Assembly (NCBI GenBank): GCA_052146895.1
Contig: JBKQLZ010000301.1
Coordinates: 1 to 23,007, forward strand
DNA from: Palsa-601 sp052146895
GTDB taxonomy: Bacteria > Actinomycetota > Acidimicrobiia > Acidimicrobiales > Bog-793
Length of the DNA: 23,007 bases
Direction: 5' to 3'
The number at the start of each line of letters is the position of its first letter. The first letter of the stretch is position 1. Position numbers and translations under genes: made by a program. This document shows positions 1 to 7,740 of the stretch, piece by piece. The notes below the pieces were generated by a model. That model searched no databases and was not told the DNA's origin. It was given only the letters and a program-made list of their open reading frames with translations.

Positions 1-2
1 AT

Positions 3-476
3 GGCATCGTGCACTCGACGGTGGTCAACCTGCCCACGTGGCTCTGGGTCAACTCGTCAATCTGGCACTCGTGGGTCGCGACTGCAACGGCCGGGCAGAT
101 CGTCGCGACAGTCTGGGCCGAGCCGTCGGCGGTCACCTGGACAGCGCACTGGAACTTCCCTCTTGTGACGGTCGATCCTGAGCACGGCACGACCCTTGCT
201 CCCGAATTGCTCAGCACACGCTGTGCCGGGCCTGGCACGCCCTACTTGTCTGCACAGCCCGGAAGACGGCCGGACGGAGCCTGCACGGCGGTGTTCGCCG
301 AATCGACCCTCGGCACATGGCAGACCCTCCGCGCGACGATCACGTGGACCGTGCATTGGGCGGTGTCGAACACCGCTGGCATCGTCGGTGGCGAGGGATT
401 GCTGACGTCGGCAACGACCTCGGGGACGCTGCCTCTGCGGGTGATGCAGGTCGAGTCGATCATCTCCTCCGGTTGA
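3..476 (+). CDS. Trp-rich protein of unknown function (C-terminal part, truncated by window start)
   Basis: The open frame enters from the left edge and ends at TGA 474-476. A GTG at 9-11 could be read as a start, but the frame is already open at base 3 and the text begins mid-domain, so I treat it as 5'-truncated. The visible protein of about 157 residues is rich in Trp, Thr, Ala and Val, with motifs such as NLPTWLWV, IWHSWVATATAG, AVTWTAHW and a late GPGTPY. This resembles the C-terminal beta-rich part of secreted or cell-envelope hypothetical proteins seen in actinobacteria, but I cannot name a family. No membrane segment is obvious in the visible part. The next gene, on the same strand, begins 71 nt downstream with its own -10 element, so co-transcription is not required. 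Reality as a gene is moderately certain; function is unknown. Confidence 0.55.
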   Translation, partial: GIVHSTVVNLPTWLWVNSSIWHSWVATATAGQIVATVWAEPSAVTWTAHWNFPLVTVDPEHGTTLAPELLSTRCAGPGTPYLSAQPGRRPDGACTAVFAESTLGTWQTLRATITWTVHWAVSNTAGIVGGEGLLTSATTSGTLPLRVMQVESIISSG

Positions 477-535
477 CGCGCCCGAGTGACTGCCCAGTTC
501 CGGCGGGCATCCACCAGCGTGCGACACCCCTTCCG

Positions 536-541
536 TATCTT
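536..541 (+). promoter_or_regulatory. -10 element (TATCTT) of a leaderless gene
   Basis: TATCTT lies exactly 6 nt before the GTG at 548. This spacing recurs in front of several genes in the window and would place the transcription start at the first base of the start codon. No convincing -35 hexamer is seen. Confidence 0.4.
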
Positions 542-547
542 TGTGCC

Positions 548-1018
548 GTGGTCGACGTCGCCGTACCCCGTCTAGGTCTCACAAAACGAATCACCCCGAA
601 GTCGCGCAGCGACGACGCGGAGCAAGCGCTCGGGCGCTTCGTCCGCGTCGAAGCATGGAACGGGCTCGTCACTGGTGACGTCGTCAGAGTGTCAGGGCAC
701 TCCGCCCGTGGACGGCATTGGCGGTTCCGTGCGCACGTCACGAACACGAGCAACGGCGCGAGTTGGGTCGAGGTGTCGCTCGTCGAGGGCCCGCCGCCCT
801 CGCGCCGGCCTGGCGCACCGGCAGCGGCAGCGGCGACGTTGTCGTCGTCGGTCGGGCAGAGCGAAGCGGCGAGCTCGCCAGTCGAGACTCCGCGCGTGGA
901 GCGCGTCCGGTCGTTCGCACCCGAGCTCGTGACCGCCCGGTGGCGCCGGAAGGCTCGGATGCGGCAGCGGGACCAATCCACGGCCGATAGCGCTCAGGCC
1001 CAGCAAGCGCTGTTCTGA
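548..1018 (+). CDS. Hypothetical protein with small beta-type N-terminal domain and basic C-terminal tail
   Basis: The frame is open further upstream, but that part overlaps the preceding gene. GTG 548 is chosen because a TATCTT -10 box lies 6 nt before it, giving a 156-residue product. Residues about 25-75 form a compact block (ALGRFVRVEAWNGLVTGD, then RGRHWRFRAHVTN and a WVEVSLVEG strand) that looks like a small beta-barrel or OB-like fold. An Ala/Ser/Pro linker follows. The tail has VRSFAPELV and a strongly basic stretch (WRRKARMRQRDQ). The order beta-domain, linker, basic tail could suit nucleic-acid or envelope binding, but that is a guess. I do not recognise the family with certainty. 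The gene converges with the citrate synthase gene that ends 8 nt further on. Confidence 0.5.
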   Translation: MVDVAVPRLGLTKRITPKSRSDDAEQALGRFVRVEAWNGLVTGDVVRVSGHSARGRHWRFRAHVTNTSNGASWVEVSLVEGPPPSRRPGAPAAAAATLSSSVGQSEAASSPVETPRVERVRSFAPELVTARWRRKARMRQRDQSTADSAQAQQALF

Positions 1019-1026
1019 GAGCGCGA

Positions 1027-2319
1027 TCAGCCAGGCAGCGTCACGTCGGGACTAGCTGAGCCGGGCTCGGGCCCGGTGTAGGCAGCCCGGGTCCGGAACC
1101 GGAGCCGATGCGAGTACTCCTCGAGCCCGTGCGCGACGAAGCCTGCAATGCGCGCAGTTGCGAAGATCGCCTCGGCCGATCCCTCGATCATGTCGGCCGC
1201 CCCGATGAGCGCAGCGATCGCGAGGTCGATGTTCGGGAACGTCGCCGGGTGTTCCTCCAATACGGCAGCGACGACGGCGTCCGCGGCAGTCACGATCTCG
1301 CTTTCCGGCCACGCCCGGCGGACCTCCTCGAGAAGTGCGACTGCTCTCGGATCCCGCTCGCGGTAGACGAGATGCCCAAAGCCCGGGATGCGCTCACCGG
1401 ACCGCAACTGCCCACCTACAGCCTTCTCGACACCTGATGCGGCCGCCTCCCTCAGCAACGGGACCGTCCTGTCGCCGACAGAGCCGTGCAGCGGGCCGCC
1501 GAGCGTCGACATTCCCGCCATGACGACCCGGTAGATGTCGGCCCAGGTGGAGGCCGCTATCCGCGCCGCCAGTGTGGACGTCGCCAACTCGTGGTCGGCG
1601 AGTAACACGAGCGCCGCATTGAGCGCGCGGATCTGATCGCTCGACGGCCGTCGTCGAGCGAGGCGGTACCACAGCCGCTCAGCGAGCGGCCTCGGCTGCC
1701 CCCGAACCGAGCGGGGCGGCGCGGTCTTGGTGGTGATCGGCAGTGACTCCACGAGCGCTGCGATCATCCGGGCGCCCCGGTTCGAGACGGCGTACCTATC
1801 ACGCCCGTGACGGTAAGGATCGGCCTCGGCGACGGCCGCGAGAGCCAGTAGATAACGATCGAGCGGCGTCGCTTGGGGGGACGTGAGCGCGACTGCGCGC
1901 CTCGCCTGCTCCAACAGACCCGCCGGAGCCTCGAACAGGTAGCGCCCCTCGTCGATGTCAGGCGGGTGGCGCCCCCAGAGCCACAGAGCCACGTGCTCGA
2001 ACAAGGCGGTCTTGGAGGCTTCCACCGCCTCCCAACCGCGGTACCAGAGGCCGCCGTTCGGATCGATCAGCGTTAGACCGGAGTCGATTACGACCTCGAG
2101 ACTGCGGGCTCTCCCGGCTCCGCCCCGCTGCCGCGCAGCGAGCCGCGCGACTTCCACCGGATCGAAACGCGTCTCTCTTCTGCCCTCCACCCTCCTGCTC
2201 GCGAGCATCCCGCGGCTGACATAGGAGTAGATCGTCTCCCGCTGGACGCCGAGCCGACGGGCTGCCTCTGTCGCTGAGATCCCAGTGAACAATGTCGCCT
2301 GCGGCCTCTCATTTGGCAT
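1027..2319 (-). CDS. Citrate synthase family protein with N-terminal helix-turn-helix domain
   Basis: Product of 430 residues. Residues about 13-60 form a MerR/excisionase-like helix-turn-helix (ISATEAARRLGVQRETIYSY, then a wing with RR and FDPVEV). Residues about 75-415 are a citrate synthase fold. The triad seems intact: His243 in ADHELATSTL, His316 in GFGHLVYR and Asp365 in PNIDLAI, with His278 in GGPLHG. It may therefore still condense acetyl-CoA or propionyl-CoA with oxaloacetate, or have kept the fold as a metabolite-sensing domain on a DNA-binding protein. ATG 2319 is preferred over an ATG eight codons upstream because a TATACT box lies 7 nt before it and the upstream codons lie within the promoter. 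It is divergent from the CBS-fused citrate synthase, which it may regulate together with itself (inference). HTH-bearing citrate synthase paralogues are known in actinobacteria. Confidence 0.9.
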   Translation of the reverse strand: MPNERPQATLFTGISATEAARRLGVQRETIYSYVSRGMLASRRVEGRRETRFDPVEVARLAARQRGGAGRARSLEVVIDSGLTLIDPNGGLWYRGWEAVEASKTALFEHVALWLWGRHPPDIDEGRYLFEAPAGLLEQARRAVALTSPQATPLDRYLLALAAVAEADPYRHGRDRYAVSNRGARMIAALVESLPITTKTAPPRSVRGQPRPLAERLWYRLARRRPSSDQIRALNAALVLLADHELATSTLAARIAASTWADIYRVVMAGMSTLGGPLHGSVGDRTVPLLREAAASGVEKAVGGQLRSGERIPGFGHLVYRERDPRAVALLEEVRRAWPESEIVTAADAVVAAVLEEHPATFPNIDLAIAALIGAADMIEGSAEAIFATARIAGFVAHGLEEYSHRLRFRTRAAYTGPEPGSASPDVTLPG

Positions 2320-2326
2320 ATGGACA

Positions 2327-2379
2327 AGTATATATGGATGCAATCAACATTGACAAGCAAGTTCCTTGGACCCCACAAT
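2327..2379. promoter_or_regulatory. Divergent overlapping promoters of the two citrate synthase genes
   Basis: Rightward: TTGACA 2350-2355, 18-bp spacer, CACAAT 2374-2379, then 6 nt to ATG 2386. Leftward: TTGTCA (complement of 2351-2356), 18-bp spacer, TATACT (complement of 2327-2332), then 7 nt to ATG 2319. The two -35 boxes are the two strands of one TTGACAA motif, so polymerases bound to each would exclude one another. Both transcripts would be leaderless. The boxes and spacings are read directly; promoter activity is inferred. Confidence 0.6.
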
Positions 2380-2385
2380 CGGTAC

Positions 2386-3942
2386 ATGAGTTCTCCTGTA
2401 GGCGAGCGACCTGCTCGCACCGTCGCTGATCTGATGACGTCGCCGGCCATCTCTGCCTTGCCCGCCGAGACTCTTGCTGCAACCGCCTGGCGGATGTCGG
2501 ACAAGAAGGTCGGCTCTGTGGTCGTGCTGGAGGGCAATCGCCTGGTCGGCATCCTGACCGAACGCGACCTGCTGCGAGCCGGAGCGGCGGGCGCCGACCC
2601 GAACGAGGCGACTGTCGGGACGTGGATGACACCGGATCCGGACTGGGTCCACCCAGACGTCGAGGCAATCGACGCTTGGCGCAGCTTCGCCGAGCACGGC
2701 TACCGCCACATCCCTGTCGTCGTTGGCGACGAGGTGAAAGGTGTCGTGTCCCTCCGCGACCTCGTGCGCGTATCCCAGCTACGGCCCGTCGACGGCGTCT
2801 TCGCCGACGTGCCGAAGGGACTCGAAGGCGTCGTTGCTGCGGAGACGGCTGTGGGTTCGGTGCGAGGGATGGAGGGCTTCTTCCATTACCGGCAGTACGA
2901 CGCGACTGAGCTCGCGCGAAAGCGCAGCTTCGAAGACGTGTGGCAGCTGCTGTTCGACGGCGAGCTGCCCGAAATGGGGTCGGCGACGCGCCTCTCAGAC
3001 GAGGTGGCAGCGCTGGCCGATCTGCCTGCTCAGGTTCTCGAGCTACTTCCCCGCCTCGCGGCCGCCTCGCCGTCAGCGCCGCCGCTCGACCAGCTGCGGA
3101 CAGCCGTCTCGTTGCTCGGTGCCGTAGAAGGGATGCGATCGACGCGGGAGCTGAGCCCGGCGGAGGTCCGGAGGGATGCGCTCCGGATCCTTGCGGCCGT
3201 GCCGGTGCTTGCCACTTCTCTTTATCGGCTCGGCAATGGGCTCGAGCCCGTGGCACCCGATCCCGACCTCGGGGTCGCGGCGAACTACCTCTACATGCTG
3301 AGTGGCGAACGCCCCGATCCCGAGCGCGCCCGAGCGGTGGAGCGCTACCTCGTGCTCACCATCGACCATGGGTTGAATGCGTCGACGTTCACCGCCCGTG
3401 TCGTCGCGTCGACCGGGGCAGACGTCGCTGCGGCCGTCACGGCTGCGATCGGGGCTCTCTCAGGTCCACTTCACGGCGGGGCACCGAGCCGCGCTCTCGA
3501 CACGCTCGATGCAATCGGAACGCCGGAGCGAGCGGAGGAGTTCATTCGTGCCGCCGTCGCGTCGGGCGACCGGATCATGGGCTTCGGCCACCGGGTCTAC
3601 CGGACGCTCGACCCCCGCTCGGAGCTGATGAAGCAGACCGCACGTGAGCTCGGTGGGCCGCTCGTCTCGTTCGCCGAGCAAGTCGAAGAGACCGTCGTCC
3701 GGGTCCTCCATGAGATGAAGCCTGACCGGCAGCTCTACACCAACGTCGAGTTCTTCGCAGGGGTGGTCATGGAGCTGTCCGGGATCCCAAGGGAGATGTT
3801 CACCCCCACGTTTGCCGTCAGTCGAGCAATCGGATGGGGCGCGCACATTCTCGAGCAGGTCGCAGACAACCGGATCATCCGGCCGTCCTCTCGCTACGTC
3901 GGTCCGCCCCCGCCTCAGCCGGTGCCCGAAGCCGCCGGTTAG
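2386..3942 (+). CDS. Citrate/methylcitrate synthase with N-terminal CBS-domain pair
   Basis: Product of 518 residues. Residues about 13-132 are two CBS motifs, each with the nucleotide-contact signature: GILTERD (55-61) and GVVSLRD (119-125). Residues about 137-505 are a citrate synthase: His328 in TIDHGLNAST, His363 in GPLHGG, His402 in GFGHRVYR, then SRAIGWGAHILEQ and a terminal RPSSRYVGP. The position that is normally the catalytic Asp is Glu455 (TNVEFFAG). The predicted role is condensation of an acyl-CoA with oxaloacetate, with adenine-nucleotide control through the CBS pair (inference from the domains). ATG 2386 is chosen because the homologous sequence begins there and a CACAAT box lies 6 nt upstream; an in-frame ATG at 2320 would overlap the promoter. 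At 518 residues it is about 120-140 longer than a plain short citrate synthase, as the extra domain predicts. Whether it prefers acetyl-CoA or propionyl-CoA cannot be read from the sequence. Confidence 0.93.
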   Translation: MSSPVGERPARTVADLMTSPAISALPAETLAATAWRMSDKKVGSVVVLEGNRLVGILTERDLLRAGAAGADPNEATVGTWMTPDPDWVHPDVEAIDAWRSFAEHGYRHIPVVVGDEVKGVVSLRDLVRVSQLRPVDGVFADVPKGLEGVVAAETAVGSVRGMEGFFHYRQYDATELARKRSFEDVWQLLFDGELPEMGSATRLSDEVAALADLPAQVLELLPRLAAASPSAPPLDQLRTAVSLLGAVEGMRSTRELSPAEVRRDALRILAAVPVLATSLYRLGNGLEPVAPDPDLGVAANYLYMLSGERPDPERARAVERYLVLTIDHGLNASTFTARVVASTGADVAAAVTAAIGALSGPLHGGAPSRALDTLDAIGTPERAEEFIRAAVASGDRIMGFGHRVYRTLDPRSELMKQTARELGGPLVSFAEQVEETVVRVLHEMKPDRQLYTNVEFFAGVVMELSGIPREMFTPTFAVSRAIGWGAHILEQVADNRIIRPSSRYVGPPPPQPVPEAAG

Positions 3943-3949
3943 AGGCGGT
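3931..3949. terminator. Small hairpin between convergent stop codons
   Basis: GCCGCC (3931-3936) pairs with GGCGGT (3944-3949), a 6-bp stem with one G-T pair and a 7-nt loop. It spans the stop of the CBS-citrate synthase and lies just past the stop of the M20 gene on the other strand. A run of five A at 3958-3962 is a U run for minus-strand RNA, but it lies before the hairpin, not after it. A weak two-way terminator is possible. Confidence 0.25.
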
Positions 3950-5287
3950 CTAGGAGCAAAAATCCCGCGCGAGAGCCTCGAACATCGCCGCAGACAGGGC
4001 AAGGGACTCAACGTCGATGCGCTCGTTGTCGCCATGGAACATCGAGGAGAATTGCTCGAACGTGATGTTGTTGGAGAACATCCCGAAGCCGTAAGCCTGC
4101 GACCCCTTTCGCCGGAAGAATCTGGCGTCTGTTGCCCCGGCCATGAAGAACGGCACGACGCGGCTGTCGGGATGGAACTTGGCCGCCTGCCTCGACATGG
4201 CGTCCCAAAGCGGCGTATCCGTGCGCGAGGTGGTTGACGGGTCGTCGTGCATCTCGACGATCTCGACCTTGGCGGCGAGGTCTCCGATCGCTCCCATCAC
4301 GAGCTCACGGACTTCAGCCTCACCCCAACCGGGAAGCGTCCGGATGTCGAGGTCGACCTCGACGGAATCTGGGATGACGTTGATCTTGGTGCCGCCGTGG
4401 ACGATCGTCGGCGCCACCGTCGTGTGAGTGCACGCATGCGCCTGACGCGCGACGCCGATGTCCGGCAGCACCTCGAGCAGGTCGTCGATCGCAGCCGGAT
4501 CGAGGAGCGCAGCTGTGACCTCCGCTGGCATGCCCATCGACTCGACGAAGCTCCGCCAGGTGTCGTGGATCTCGGCTGGGACTCGGAACCGAGCCAGTCG
4601 GCCGACTACCTCAGCCGCGGTCACGAGGGCGTTGTCGGTGCGGAGCGGCTGCGAGGCGTGACCTGCCTCGCCGGTGATCCGGATCCGGCACCAGCAGCTT
4701 CCCTTCTCTCCGACCGGTATCGGGAGCAGCTTGCCACCCGGCATGTCGATCGGGATGCCGCCGGACTCCGTGATGACGTAGTCAGCCTGGACAGCGGCGG
4801 CTGCGTGCTCGGTCAGCCAGCCTGCTCCGTGTGAGCCGAGTGCCTCTTCGTCCGCAACCGCAGCCAGCACGAGCGAGCCTCTTGGAGCGAAGCCGCTCCG
4901 TGCGAGCCGGGCGAACGCGAGTGACATCGAGGCGGTGAGGTTCAGCATGTCGACCGCACCTCTGCCCCAGATCTCGCCCTCGATCAGCTCGCCGCCGAAG
5001 GGGTCATGGCGCCAGTTCGCCTCGTTGACCGGCACGACGTCAGTGTGAGCGAGGTAGCAGAGCGAGGGGGCGGTTGGGTCGCTTCCCTCGATCCGCGCGA
5101 CGACGGACGCCCGCCCTGGCACAGGCTCGAACCGCTCCACGGCTGCCCCACTGTCGTGAACGAGGCTCGCGATGATCTCGGCGCTGACGGTCTCCTGCCC
5201 GGACTCGGCTGAGCCGTCGTTCACGCACCGGTTGCGGATGAGCGTCTGGAGCAGGTCTACGACCTCTGGATCCTGGAGGTCACTCAT
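3950..5287 (-). CDS. M20 family metallopeptidase / amidohydrolase
   Basis: Product of 445 residues, the usual length for the ArgE/DapE/aminoacylase-1 group of di-zinc M20 hydrolases. The metal and catalytic positions are present in order: His81 and Asp83 in AHTDVVPV, Asp113 in GRGAVDM, the Glu147-Glu148 pair in ADEEALGSHG, Glu174 in ITESGG and His418 in MFHGDNERI. A dimerisation domain falls between about residues 190 and 310. No signal peptide is seen, so it is likely cytosolic. The substrate is probably an N-acylated amino acid or small peptide, but cannot be specified further. ATG 5287 overlaps the end of the upstream GNAT gene by 8 nt, which indicates translational coupling in a two-gene minus-strand operon. 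The gene converges with the CBS-citrate synthase gene, with 7 nt between the stop codons. Confidence 0.92.
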   Translation of the reverse strand: MSDLQDPEVVDLLQTLIRNRCVNDGSAESGQETVSAEIIASLVHDSGAAVERFEPVPGRASVVARIEGSDPTAPSLCYLAHTDVVPVNEANWRHDPFGGELIEGEIWGRGAVDMLNLTASMSLAFARLARSGFAPRGSLVLAAVADEEALGSHGAGWLTEHAAAAVQADYVITESGGIPIDMPGGKLLPIPVGEKGSCWCRIRITGEAGHASQPLRTDNALVTAAEVVGRLARFRVPAEIHDTWRSFVESMGMPAEVTAALLDPAAIDDLLEVLPDIGVARQAHACTHTTVAPTIVHGGTKINVIPDSVEVDLDIRTLPGWGEAEVRELVMGAIGDLAAKVEIVEMHDDPSTTSRTDTPLWDAMSRQAAKFHPDSRVVPFFMAGATDARFFRRKGSQAYGFGMFSNNITFEQFSSMFHGDNERIDVESLALSAAMFEALARDFCS

Positions 5288-5813
5288 GCAGGCGAACTTC
5301 CTCTCGTAGCGGTGGTGGCACCGTTCTCCACATCATGACGTGTGGGCCGATGAGCTCGTCGACCCACACGTCGCCGAACGTCGCGAACCCGGCTCTCTCG
5401 TAGAAGGTGAGAGCGGGCGTCCTCGCGCTGCACCACACGACTCCGCCGCCTAGGCGGGCGATGTGCTCGATCGCGGCGTCGAGGACGACCGCTCCGATGC
5501 CAGTGCCGCGGAGGTCGGGACGGGTTGCCATCGAGCGCAAGCGCCAGCGGCGCCCTGGTGGCAGTACCGCGTCGAAGTCTGCTGGAGGCACCTCAGGCGA
5601 GACGGCCGCGGTGCCGACGACCTCGCCGGAGGCGGCGACCGTTGCGCCGATCACGATCGCGTCGGGGTGGCCCGAGCCGAGGAGCACCATCTCCTCTACC
5701 CGTTGATGTGGCCGGAGCACCTGCTGGCGGAGGACGAACGTTAGCGCCGGTTCGACAGGGCCGATCTCGAGGGCGCCGGTTGATGGATGAGTGATCTCAA
5801 GGTTCTCGATCAC
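5280..5813 (-). CDS. GNAT family N-acetyltransferase
   Basis: Product of 177 residues starting at GTG 5813; no in-frame ATG exists nearby and the family-like text (EPALTFVLRQQVLRP) starts soon after. Acetyl-CoA-binding motif A is clear at about residues 97-110: SMATRPDLRGTGIGAVVLDAA, with the pyrophosphate loop RGTGIG. A late FYERAGFATFGD is the usual motif B element. GNAT enzymes move an acetyl group from acetyl-CoA to an amine; the acceptor here is unknown. It is the first gene of a pair with the M20 hydrolase (8-nt overlap). An acetyltransferase paired with a deacylase-type hydrolase is suggestive of work on the same kind of N-acyl compound, though this is inference. It is divergent from the methyltransferase gene, with only 28 nt between the starts. 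Confidence 0.88.
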   Translation of the reverse strand: MIENLEITHPSTGALEIGPVEPALTFVLRQQVLRPHQRVEEMVLLGSGHPDAIVIGATVAASGEVVGTAAVSPEVPPADFDAVLPPGRRWRLRSMATRPDLRGTGIGAVVLDAAIEHIARLGGGVVWCSARTPALTFYERAGFATFGDVWVDELIGPHVMMWRTVPPPLREEVRLHE

Positions 5814-5841
5814 CCGATCGTACGAGTGGGAAGATGGCGTT

Positions 5842-6579
5842 GTGAGGGCAGAGACGGCGGGTTTCGAGAAGGCATCGCACGAGTACGAGCGGGGACGTCC
5901 TGGCTACCCGCCCGAAGCGGTCGCTTTCATCGTCGAGACCGCAGCGCTAGGACCGGGCAAGACCGTCGTCGACCTCGCAGCCGGCACCGGCAAGCTGACA
6001 CGGGAGCTGGCCGGCTCGGGAGCCGAGGTGATCGCGATCGAGCCCCTCGATGCGATGCGGGATCGGCTTGTCGAGCAGCTGCCGGGGGTCACGGCCATAT
6101 CCGGGTCGGCCGAGTCGACGGGGATCGCCTCCGGGATCGCCGACGCTGTGACGATCGCGCAAGCCTTTCACTGGTTCGCCGGCGAGGACGCGCTAGCGGA
6201 GATCCAGCGGGTGCTGAAGCCGCAGGGGTTGATGTGCCTCATCTGGAACAGGCGTGATCTCTCAGACCCGGTCCAGGCGGCCATCTCGCGGCTTACCGCT
6301 CCGCACGTCGGGGATGCGCCTTCGTACGCGAACGGTCACTGGCAACAAATCATGGCCGCGACTTCGCGTTTTCGGCTGCAGGCAGAGCACCATTGCGCGA
6401 TGAGCCAGGAGCTCGACCGGAAAGGTCTCGTCGACCGTGTTGCCTCGACGAGCTACATAGCGAATCTGAGCGACGCTGTCAGGATCCCGTTGCTCGAGGA
6501 GATCGGAGCGCTCGTCCCTGCCACCGGGACGACTTCCTTGCCGTACATCACCGACACCTACGCCTACCGGAGGCTTTGA
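5842..6579 (+). CDS. Class I SAM-dependent methyltransferase
   Basis: The frame is open from a GTG at 5791, but that would overlap the divergent GNAT start. GTG 5842, with GGGAAG at 5828-5833 as a weak ribosome site, gives a 245-residue product whose text begins like relatives (FEKASHEYERGRPGYPPEAV). Motif I is VVDLAAGTGKLT, the acidic end of beta-2 is AIEPLDAM, and DAVTIAQAFHWF with IQRVLKPQG marks a Methyltransf_11-type fold. The substrate is unknown; small-molecule methylation is likely. The protein is soluble, with no membrane segment. The next gene starts 45 nt downstream with its own -10 box, so the gene may be a single unit. Confidence 0.88.
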   Translation: MRAETAGFEKASHEYERGRPGYPPEAVAFIVETAALGPGKTVVDLAAGTGKLTRELAGSGAEVIAIEPLDAMRDRLVEQLPGVTAISGSAESTGIASGIADAVTIAQAFHWFAGEDALAEIQRVLKPQGLMCLIWNRRDLSDPVQAAISRLTAPHVGDAPSYANGHWQQIMAATSRFRLQAEHHCAMSQELDRKGLVDRVASTSYIANLSDAVRIPLLEEIGALVPATGTTSLPYITDTYAYRRL

Positions 6580-6612
6580 GGTCACTGGTGATGGGCGGTC
6601 GCGCCCCGCGGA

Positions 6613-6618
6613 TACCAT
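6613..6618 (+). promoter_or_regulatory. -10 element (TACCAT) of the desaturase gene
   Basis: TACCAT lies 6 nt before the GTG start at 6625, the same leaderless geometry seen elsewhere in the window. No -35 box is clear. Confidence 0.4.
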
Positions 6619-6624
6619 CGCCAG

Positions 6625-7632
<1,008 letters not shown>

Positions 7633-7658
7633 AGAGGCTCCGAACGACGGCTCCGTTG

Positions 7659-7697
7659 AGGCCTGGTGAGGGCCAGAAACCTACGCTGACCAGGCCT
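7659..7697. repeat. Inverted repeat after the desaturase gene
   Basis: AGGCCTGGT (7659-7667) and ACCAGGCCT (7689-7697) are perfect 9-nt arms around 21 nt. It could be a terminator stem (though no T run follows) or an operator, since the right arm ends 5 nt before a TTGACG -35-like box of the next gene. Confidence 0.45.
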
Positions 7698-7702
7698 AGC
7701 TA

Positions 7703-7737
7703 TTGACGCGAGAGCCAATTCGCGAGTAGCAAGGGGG
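7703..7737 (+). promoter_or_regulatory. Candidate promoter and ribosome site of the TIG-domain gene
   Basis: TTGACG (7703-7708) is followed after 18 bp by a weak TAGCAA (7727-7732). AAGGGGG (7731-7737) is a strong Shine-Dalgarno-like run 3 nt before ATG 7741. The same AAGGGGG recurs at 7751-7757, just before an alternative ATG at 7759. Confidence 0.35.
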
Positions 7738-7740
7738 AAG

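Noticed and set aside
2309..3256. A 315-codon minus-strand frame across the citrate synthase promoter region
   Set aside because: Arg/Pro/Ala-rich text with no motifs; it runs opposite the CBS domains and the promoters.
5791..5841. Upstream GTG start for the methyltransferase
   Set aside because: It would overlap the divergent GNAT start and adds residues unlike the family; GTG 5842 has a nearby GGGAAG.
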